64,000 nucleotides of DNA from Streptomyces sp. WMMC940. Lineage in GTDB: Bacteria > Actinomycetota > Actinomycetes > Streptomycetales > Streptomycetaceae. Positions 58,261 through 64,000 of the stretch are shown here, piece by piece. Each line of letters opens with the position of its first letter. The first letter of the stretch is position 1. A program made the position numbers and the translations under genes. The stretch spans positions 2,259,501-2,323,500 of the forward strand of contig NZ_JAPZBC010000001.1 in NCBI RefSeq assembly GCF_027460265.1, in the 5' to 3' direction. The notes beneath the pieces are model-generated. The model was not told the origin of the DNA, searched no databases, and saw only the letters and a program-made list of their open reading frames with translations.

Positions 58261-59265
58261 TCAGCGGCCGGTGGATCCTGTGTGCACGGGCTCCGCCGGG
58301 TCGTCGGCGGCCTGTCCGGGCGTGGTGGCGGGCGCCCTCTGGCGGAGTCGGCCCTGGGTGACGGCCAGCAGCGCGCCGGCGAGCATGACGACCGCACCCG
58401 CGGCCTGGAGCACGGTGAAGGACTCGCCCAGGAAGACGACGGCGCAGGTCACCCCGAAGACGGGGACCGTGAACATGATCACGGTGGCGGTCGAAGGGCT
58501 GACGAGGCGCAGCCCGCGGTAGTAGAAGAGGTACGCCACCGCGGTCGGACCGACGGCGAGGTACGCGACGTTCATCCAGGTGCTTCCGGACAGTGCCGCC
58601 CAGTCCACCTCGGGCATCGCCGGGATGGCCGGAACGAGCAGGGCGAACGCCCCGGCGAGGGTGCCGATGGTGGTCGCGCGGAGTGGGTCCGTCCCTGCCA
58701 GCACCCTTTTCGACGCGATGCTGTAGAGGGCCCAGGAGAGCGCTCCGAGAAGGTAGATGAGATCGCCGGTGAGACGCGATCCGTCCGCGCCGGCACCCGC
58801 GCCCCCCGCGCCGACGAAGAACAGCGCCGCACCCGCGACACCTAGCCCGAGTCCGCAGATCCGGGCGGCCGAGGCCTTTTCCCTGCCGAGCACGACGAGA
58901 AGTCCCGTGGTAATCACCGGACTCAGCACCGGAACGATGATGCTCCCGTCGATCGAAGGAGCGAGGGAAAGGCCCCAGAAGAAGAAGAGATTGTAGGCGA
59001 ACACCCCGAGCAGTCCCACTGCCGCCGCCCACATCACCTGTCCGGCAGTGAGTTTGTTTCCCTTGGACTTCCGCCCCACGAGCAGGAGCAGAAGTACCAG
59101 GATCAGCGCTCCGCCACCGAATCGCAGAACTGCCGCCACCTGATGCGGCATATGACCGACGACCGATTTTGAACTGGCGAAGGCGCTTCCGAAGAACGCC
59201 ATGGTAGCGAGCAGGTAGAGATAGGCGTTCGCCGACTCGTTCCGCGAATTCAATTCGTTCTGCAC
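58261..59265 (-). CDS. EamA/DMT-family transporter
   Basis: A 334-residue membrane protein from a GTG at 59265 with GGGGA seven bases upstream. It has ten hydrophobic segments in two homologous halves (EamA repeats): YLLATMAFFGSAFASSK begins the first, and LIYLLGALSWALYSIASKRV begins the second. GLSLAPSIDGSIIVPVLSPVITT and GLRLVSPSTATVIMFTVPVFGV are the paired fourth-fifth helices typical of drug/metabolite exporters such as RhaT or YdcZ relatives. The C-terminus is a short Thr/Pro tail. The substrate is unknown. It follows the DUF2000 gene by 19 bases, so the two are co-transcribed. Confidence 0.92.
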   Translation of the reverse strand: MQNELNSRNESANAYLYLLATMAFFGSAFASSKSVVGHMPHQVAAVLRFGGGALILVLLLLLVGRKSKGNKLTAGQVMWAAAVGLLGVFAYNLFFFWGLSLAPSIDGSIIVPVLSPVITTGLLVVLGREKASAARICGLGLGVAGAALFFVGAGGAGAGADGSRLTGDLIYLLGALSWALYSIASKRVLAGTDPLRATTIGTLAGAFALLVPAIPAMPEVDWAALSGSTWMNVAYLAVGPTAVAYLFYYRGLRLVSPSTATVIMFTVPVFGVTCAVVFLGESFTVLQAAGAVVMLAGALLAVTQGRLRQRAPATTPGQAADDPAEPVHTGSTGR

Positions 59266-59284
59266 GACACGTCCCCAGGGCCGC

Positions 59285-59716
59285 TCACGGGTGCATGCGA
59301 GCGCCCTTGATGATCTTGTCCACCGCGTTTCGCGGCCCGTAGACCGCGATGCCGACCAGGTCAAGCTGGTCACGGTGCACGGCGCGCACGGCAGCCCTGT
59401 TGTCCCGGTCGTTGTTGGTGGTGAAGAGGTCCGTGGTGAACACGGACAGGGGAACGGCCCTGCCGACGGCGCGCTGATGGCACGTCGTCAGCTGCTCCTT
59501 GCTCGCCTCGAATACGAGTACCGGCTGCCGGAACATGGGGAGGTACTCGGTGCCGTCGGCATCCGCATAGGGTTCGCCGATTACCTCCGGCTCCTTTCGG
59601 CCGATGCCGCTGACCAGAAACGCCGTCATGTTGAGGCGCTGCCACATCTGAAGATCATCGCGCAAGACCACGGCGATCTTTGTCTCGAAACGAACGGGTT
59701 CGTTGACGGTTTCCAT
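59285..59716 (-). CDS. DUF2000 family protein
   Basis: A 143-residue soluble protein from the ATG at 59716. RFETKIAVVLRDDLQMWQRLNMTAFLVSGI, YLPMFRQPVLVFEASKEQL and VGIAVYGPRNAVDKIIKGA match DUF2000, a small alpha/beta family seen next to transporters and AraC regulators and with a fold related to peptidyl-tRNA hydrolase 2. Its role is unknown. It leads the operon with the EamA gene and is divergent from the AraC gene, 49 bases away. Confidence 0.88.
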   Translation of the reverse strand: METVNEPVRFETKIAVVLRDDLQMWQRLNMTAFLVSGIGRKEPEVIGEPYADADGTEYLPMFRQPVLVFEASKEQLTTCHQRAVGRAVPLSVFTTDLFTTNNDRDNRAAVRAVHRDQLDLVGIAVYGPRNAVDKIIKGARMHP

Positions 59717-59717
59717 G

Positions 59718-59732
59718 GGGTTGATTCAACCC
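59718..59732. promoter_or_regulatory. 15-bp palindrome between DUF2000 and araC-type genes
   Basis: GGGTTGATTCAACCC is a perfect inverted repeat two bases upstream of the DUF2000 start and 33 bases before the AraC start. It may be the operator of the divergent pair. A TACGAT element at 59754-59759 lies six bases before the AraC ATG, the spacing expected of a leaderless transcript. Confidence 0.45.
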
Positions 59733-59765
59733 GGTGACCGGTGCGAAGTCTTGTACGATCTTTGC

Positions 59766-60590
59766 ATGGTTGAGCGTCCGCAGATCCGGGCCTGGCGTCC
59801 GCCGCTGGCGGGAATCGACGAGGTCTTCCATGCCCGCATCACCGACCACGTCTACCCCATGCACACCCATGAGACATGGACGCTGCTGATCGTGGACGAC
59901 GGCATGGTCAGGTACGACCTCGAGCGTCATGAGCACGGCGCCCTCGACCGGACAGTCACCCTGCTGCCCCCGCACGTCCCACATAATGGACGCTCCGTCA
60001 CTCCGGACGGATTCCGGAAGCGGGTGGTGTACCTCGACTCCACCCAACTCGATGACGGCCTCGTCGGACTCGCGGTGGACAGCCCGGTCCTGGACGATCC
60101 GCTGTTGCGCCGCCGCATCCACCAACTGCATCTGAGTCTCGAACATGTCGGCGACGAACTGGAGGCGGAGAGCCGGCTGACGCTGGTGTCGGAGCGGCTG
60201 CGCGACCACCTGCTGCAGCGGGTCGAGGACCGGTCCGAGGTACGTGACGCCGGGATCGCGCACCGGCTGCGCGAACTGCTCGACGAGAGGTTCGTGGAGG
60301 GGGTGAGCCTTCAGGACGCCTCCGAGGCCCTGCATGTCCATCCGGCCCATCTCGTGCGGGTGTTCAGCCGCGAGTTCGGCATGGGACCGCACCAGTACCT
60401 CACCGGCCGCCGCGTCGACCTCGCCAGGCGTCTGCTGCTGGGCGGAATGGCGCCACGCCTCGTGGCCGCCGCGTCCGGCTTCTACGACCAGTCCCACTTC
60501 AGCCGGCACTTCAAGCGGATGCTGGGCATCAGTCCCGGCCTGTACGCCCGCAGCGGCGGCGACCCCCGGTCGGCCCTGACAACGTTGTGA
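59766..60590 (+). CDS. AraC-family transcriptional regulator
   Basis: A 274-residue regulator from the ATG at 59766. The N-terminal cupin-like sensor (1-110) has HVYPMHTHETWTLLIVDDG, with His residues that could bind a ligand or metal, and TLLPPHVPHNGRSV. The C-terminal DNA-binding domain (about 170-265) holds two helix-turn-helix units: VSLQDASEALHVHPAHLVRVFSREFGMGPHQYL and AAASGFYDQSHFSRHFKRMLGISPG. It probably controls the divergent DUF2000-EamA operon in response to a small molecule that the transporter exports. Confidence 0.94.
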   Translation: MVERPQIRAWRPPLAGIDEVFHARITDHVYPMHTHETWTLLIVDDGMVRYDLERHEHGALDRTVTLLPPHVPHNGRSVTPDGFRKRVVYLDSTQLDDGLVGLAVDSPVLDDPLLRRRIHQLHLSLEHVGDELEAESRLTLVSERLRDHLLQRVEDRSEVRDAGIAHRLRELLDERFVEGVSLQDASEALHVHPAHLVRVFSREFGMGPHQYLTGRRVDLARRLLLGGMAPRLVAAASGFYDQSHFSRHFKRMLGISPGLYARSGGDPRSALTTL

Positions 60591-60618
60591 CGTCCCCGTC
60601 GCACGGCACCGCGTACCT

Positions 60619-60668
60619 CACCGCACCGCACCTCACCGCACCGCACCGCACCGCACCGCACCGCACCG
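60619..60668. repeat. CACCG simple-sequence repeat
   Basis: About ten units of CACCG in tandem with one CACCT variant, directly after the AraC gene. It is a slippage-prone microsatellite; the copy number probably differs between strains. The rest of the 389-bp gap (60591-60979) has no gene. Confidence 0.9.
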
Positions 60669-60979
60669 GGAGCAGGGGATCGGAGGGGCGGCGGCGACGC
60701 GCCAGAGCGACGACAGCTCCGGCCCGGGTACGGCCCACGGTCCCCGGAAGAGACCGCTGCCCTCACTTTCCGTCCCTGATCCCGGAGCCGCTGTCAAGTC
60801 CCGAATTCCCCTGCCACGCGATCCAGGGGCATGACGCTCGTCGCCCGGTCCGGCGTAATGGAGAGGCGGGCCCGGCCGGCGCGGTCGGACCGCGCGGCTC
60901 GTCGGTAAGTGGTCTCGCGAATGCCCCGGGTCGTTTCGACAGATCCCTCTTGCCACCCCTCTTGACGGAAGTGATTTTC

Positions 60980-61603
60980 ATGTCCCATGGAACCCGGACC
61001 CTGACCCGGACGAAGCGTGCCCTCGTGCTCTCCCTCGCCGCCGCTGCCGTCGCCGGAGGCGCTGCGGCGTCCACCACTGCGAACGCCGCCCCGGTCACAC
61101 CGCGTACCGGTGTCGTCACCGCGATCCAGGCCGAGCTTCGTGCGGGGTGGGTGAAGACCACCGACGCCCCCACGGGGATCACCGTGGACCTGCCCGGCAG
61201 GGCGACCGTCGAGAAGCACACGGAGCGCGTCCTCGGCCAGGAGGTGACCAGCCGCGGATACCTGGTGGAGACCGAGGAGGGATTCGTGGTCTTCGCCGTC
61301 ACGGAAGTGCCGGACAACTACGACATGAAGCTCCCGACCGAGCTCCAGTCCTTCATGGAGGGAGTGCAGGAGGAAACCGGGGCCTCGTTCATCAGTACGG
61401 GCGCCGAGGAGACCACGGTCGAGGGCCGGCCGGCGCTCGATGCGCGGATCGCGACGGACGAGGGGGAGCGGATGACCGGGTCCACCCGTCTCATCGACGG
61501 CGACAAGTACCTCGTCCAGGCCGTGACCGTCGGCCCGGAGGCGAACGAGAAGGCGCTGGAGAAGACGCATCGGGAGATCGTCGACAGTATCCGTATTCCG
61601 TAG
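60980..61603 (+). CDS. Secreted protein of unknown function
   Basis: A 207-residue protein from the ATG at 60980 with a GGAAG site. The first 36 residues are a Sec signal peptide (basic TRTLTRTKRA, core LVLSLAAAAVAGGAAA, cleavage after ANA). The mature part has beta-strand-rich text (GITVDLPGRATVEKHTERV, GYLVETEEGFVVFAVTEV, TGSTRLIDGDKYLVQAVTVGPEANE) and a C-terminal helix ending REIVDSIRIP, similar in shape to small PsbP/DUF-type lipid-binding folds. No lipobox or enzyme motif is visible. Function unknown. Confidence 0.8.
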   Translation: MSHGTRTLTRTKRALVLSLAAAAVAGGAAASTTANAAPVTPRTGVVTAIQAELRAGWVKTTDAPTGITVDLPGRATVEKHTERVLGQEVTSRGYLVETEEGFVVFAVTEVPDNYDMKLPTELQSFMEGVQEETGASFISTGAEETTVEGRPALDARIATDEGERMTGSTRLIDGDKYLVQAVTVGPEANEKALEKTHREIVDSIRIP

Positions 61604-62465
61604 GCGCTTCGCCCTGGGGCCAGGATCCGGGCCACGCTCCACGAGCGGGGCGGCAGCCCGTCAGCACCGCGGTACGCCGTTCGTGTGACGGCCGTCAGGG
61701 TTTCCTTCGACGGTCGTCACGGCACCCTTCCGGCGGTCCGCACCGAGCAGGGCGGTCCCCGGCCCCCCGCCCCAGCGCCCGGCCCAGGCGGAGTGAGCTC
61801 CCGACGCCAACCCGCAGAAAGCCCGGCCCGGGCGGCGCGCGGTCCCGGCGCCACCCCGCACGGGGCCCGGCCCAGGCGCGCCGGATACCGGTCCAACCGG
61901 GACGCACCCGCGTGACCAGCCCGTCCGGGCCGGCATCCCGCACCGGTGTTTCCCGCTCCGTCATCAGCACGCCCGGCGCACGCCCGCGCACCTCTTCCTC
62001 CCCCCACAGACGCCCCGCTCACTCGTCCGGTCGAACCCAGCTCGGCACTTTGAAGACATTTGATTGATGAATTTCCCATCCGGCCGGGCGCCGGTACCGA
62101 ATACCTGACGGGTGCGATTCAAGCGCTTCCCGAGGCGGCCGCTACCAGCGGTCGACGCCGGGGGCCAGCGCCTCGTCCCGACGATGACAAAAACTTTGGT
62201 GCGGTGGCTGGACCGGAGGCCGTCGGTGGTTCGCCGGCCGGGATTCATGAGCGTTGCCGTCACGTCGCAGGGCAGTCCGAAGGGATCTGGTCCGAGTGGC
62301 AACCCTGCGATGCACGACGGAGACTGGTGATCGTGATTGTGACCGGAGAAGAGCTCACGACCGCGTGACTTCCGGATTGCTCGCTCCGGCCATCGCTGGA
62401 GCGTGAGGACAACGAGTGCCGGCCGCGCGGGACGATGGCGACCGGCATTTCCTCAAGGAGCTCGC
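61604..62465. other. Non-coding interval, about 0.9 kb
   Basis: The first part is extreme GC with short repeated words (GCCCGGCCCAGGCG twice, near 61778 and 61866). The second part is more balanced. No frame has protein-like composition on either strand. The last 200 bases should hold the promoter of the following gene. Confidence 0.45.
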
Positions 62466-64000
62466 ATGGTGGAAAAGTCTGTCGAGGTCCTGACGCCCGA
62501 GCCGGATGAATCGGCGCTCACCGAGCACCGAATTGACGGTCCGGCGACGGGAACGGGGACGGCAGGTGCCGAGAAGGACTTCGCCGAAGTGCTGGCCGGC
62601 CTGGTCAAGGCCGAGCAGATATCCGCGGAAAGCCACTTCTTCGAGGACCTGTGCGCCAACTCGCTGGTCATGGCGCAGTTCTGTGCCCGGGTCAGGAAGC
62701 GCGACGACCTTCCCTCGGTGTCGATGAAGGACATCTATCAGTACCCCACGATCCGCAGCCTGGTGACGGCGCTCGTGGCCGAAAAGCCCGCATCCGAAGC
62801 CGCACCGCCACCCGAACCGGCCGAGAGCGCCGTACCCGTCAGCAGAAGGACGTACGTCCTGTGCGGAACCGCGCAGACCCTGATTTTCCTTGCCTACTGC
62901 TTCGCCCTCGGCACCGTCACCGTCCGTGGCTACGAGTGGGTTTCCAGAGGCTCGGGCCTCCAGCACATCTATCTGCGGTCCATGGTCTTCGGCAGCGCCG
63001 CGATGATTGCGCTCTGCCTCTTCCCCATCGCCGCCAAGTGGATTCTGGTGGGCCGTTGGAAGCCACAGGAATTCCCTGTCTGGGGACTCGCCTATCTGCG
63101 GTTCTGGACCGTCAAGGTGCTGGTCAACGCGAACCCGATGAGATTCTACGTCGGGAATCCGCTGTACGTCCTCTATCTGCGGGCCCTCGGTGCCCGTATC
63201 GGAAAGGGCGTCACCATCCTTTCCCGGACCGTCCCGGTGTGCACCGACCTGCTCACGATCGGCGACGGCACGGTCATCCGCAAGGAGTCCTACTTCATCG
63301 GCTACCGCGCCCACGCCGGACGCATCCAGACGGGCCGCGTCACGATCGGACGGGACGCGTTCGTCGGTGAGAAGACCGTGCTCGACATCGACACGTCGAT
63401 GGGCGATCGGGCCCAACTGGGCCACACCTCCGCATTGCAGAGCGGTGAGTCGATCCCGGCCGGCGAGCACTGGCACGGCTCCCCGGCCGAGCGCACCGAC
63501 GTCGACTACGTGCGCGTGCCGGCGGCGCGTTGCAGCACGCTGCGCCGGACGCTCTTCGGGCTCGGCACCGTGCTGCAACTGTTCGTGCTGTACGTCCCGC
63601 TGATGGTCGGCGGCGCGTACCTCCTGGTGACGGAGATTCCGGCGCTGAACCAGGTACTCGGCCCCGGCGCCACGCACATCGCGTCGGCGAGCCTTTACAT
63701 CGACGCCCTGGTCCTGTCCGTCGTCCTCTTCTTCGGCTTCCTCGTCCTGGGTCTGGTCTGGCTGTTCACCGTGCCGCGGCTGCTGAGCCTGGCGATCGAG
63801 CCGGACAGGGTCTATCCGCTGTACGGCCTGCAGTACTCGCTGCACCGGCTCATCGCGCGGATGACCAACGTCAAGTTCTTCGGCTGGCTCTTCGGGGACA
63901 GCTCGTACATCGTCCACTACCTGCGCTTCCTCGGCTACGACCTGTCCAAGGTGGAGCAGACCGGGTCCAACTTCGGCACCCATGTGCAGCACGAGTCCCC
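62466..64000 (+). CDS. Carrier-domain plus NRPS-terminal-domain protein (Pls/PosA type), 3' end cut by the window
   Basis: The ATG at 62466 has AAGGAG five bases upstream, and 511 codons are present before the edge. Residues 35-105 are a phosphopantetheine carrier domain: SHFFEDLCANSLVMAQFCARV, where the Ser of NSL is the attachment site; the usual Gly-Asp before it is altered. The rest resembles the C-terminal region of poly-lysine-synthetase-like (Pls/PosA) NRPSs: membrane helices (about 130-190, then pairs near 365-395 and 410-440) and a left-handed beta-helix acyltransferase-like part (IGKGVTILSRTVPVCTDLLTIGDGTVIR, VTIGRDAFVGEKTVLD). No adenylation domain is fused here, unlike the full synthetases. 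It probably handles a carrier-bound amino acid at the membrane. Confidence 0.8.
   Translation, partial: MVEKSVEVLTPEPDESALTEHRIDGPATGTGTAGAEKDFAEVLAGLVKAEQISAESHFFEDLCANSLVMAQFCARVRKRDDLPSVSMKDIYQYPTIRSLVTALVAEKPASEAAPPPEPAESAVPVSRRTYVLCGTAQTLIFLAYCFALGTVTVRGYEWVSRGSGLQHIYLRSMVFGSAAMIALCLFPIAAKWILVGRWKPQEFPVWGLAYLRFWTVKVLVNANPMRFYVGNPLYVLYLRALGARIGKGVTILSRTVPVCTDLLTIGDGTVIRKESYFIGYRAHAGRIQTGRVTIGRDAFVGEKTVLDIDTSMGDRAQLGHTSALQSGESIPAGEHWHGSPAERTDVDYVRVPAARCSTLRRTLFGLGTVLQLFVLYVPLMVGGAYLLVTEIPALNQVLGPGATHIASASLYIDALVLSVVLFFGFLVLGLVWLFTVPRLLSLAIEPDRVYPLYGLQYSLHRLIARMTNVKFFGWLFGDSSYIVHYLRFLGYDLSKVEQTGSNFGTHVQHES

Noticed and set aside
60619..60668. CRISPR-like array
   Set aside because: The units are only five bases without spacers; this is a microsatellite. 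No array or cas gene is present in the window.

Overview
The window is very high-GC DNA from an actinomycete, almost certainly a Streptomyces. GTG and TTG starts are frequent, atpIBEFHAGDC is followed by a DUF2550 gene, and a chitinase lies under paired DasR-type operators. The rho/prfA/prmC/rpmE block and the thrB-thrC-hom-lysA-nrtL block are also laid out as in Streptomyces chromosomes.

Layout. 1-9.6 kb: the edge of a large P-loop protein, a STAS protein whose phospho-acceptor serine is replaced, a 3-hydroxyacyl-CoA dehydrogenase, a cobalamin adenosyltransferase, a membrane protein, a NarL-type two-component pair and the chitinase chiC. 9.6-19.1 kb (minus strand): a membrane protein, DUF2550 and the complete F1Fo ATP synthase operon. 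19.5-30 kb (minus strand): a WecA/MraY-type glycosyltransferase, an SHMT paralogue, a phosphatase-fold protein with serine in the catalytic cysteine position, threonylcarbamoyl-AMP synthase, prmC, prfA, rpmE, an LCP enzyme and a secreted trypsin/FG-GAP protein. 30-39.6 kb (minus strand): rho, thrB, thrC, hom, lysA, the ArgS-like nrtL and a single-domain response regulator.

At 39,930 a tRNA-Arg(CCG) gene carries an integrated island of about 16.8 kb. It is bounded by a perfect 47-bp repeat of the tRNA 3' end (39,956-40,002 and 56,772-56,818) and encodes its own tyrosine integrase. Its cargo is a DUF4241 protein, a NYN/OST-HTH protein, a zinc-ribbon protein with an HEPN-like RxxxxH motif, and a broken gene. 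It also carries a complete extra RNA polymerase alpha subunit gene (rpoA) butted against a decayed integrase fragment, a PD-(D/E)XK-like nuclease, a RHH/PIN toxin-antitoxin pair, and a three-gene ABC-3C conflict system (SMC-like ATPase, middle component, DUF4297-type nuclease). I see no replication or transfer genes. It looks like a non-conjugative, defence-type integrative island, and the mobile rpoA is its most surprising passenger.

Beyond the island (56.8-64 kb) is a scarred region. A 5' fragment of leuC collides with a deleted SARP-type regulator, followed by an EamA exporter plus DUF2000 pair divergent from an AraC regulator, a secreted protein, and the start of an NRPS-terminal-domain protein (Pls/PosA type) that runs off the window.

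All identifications come from reading the sequence and from family knowledge. No database search was run.
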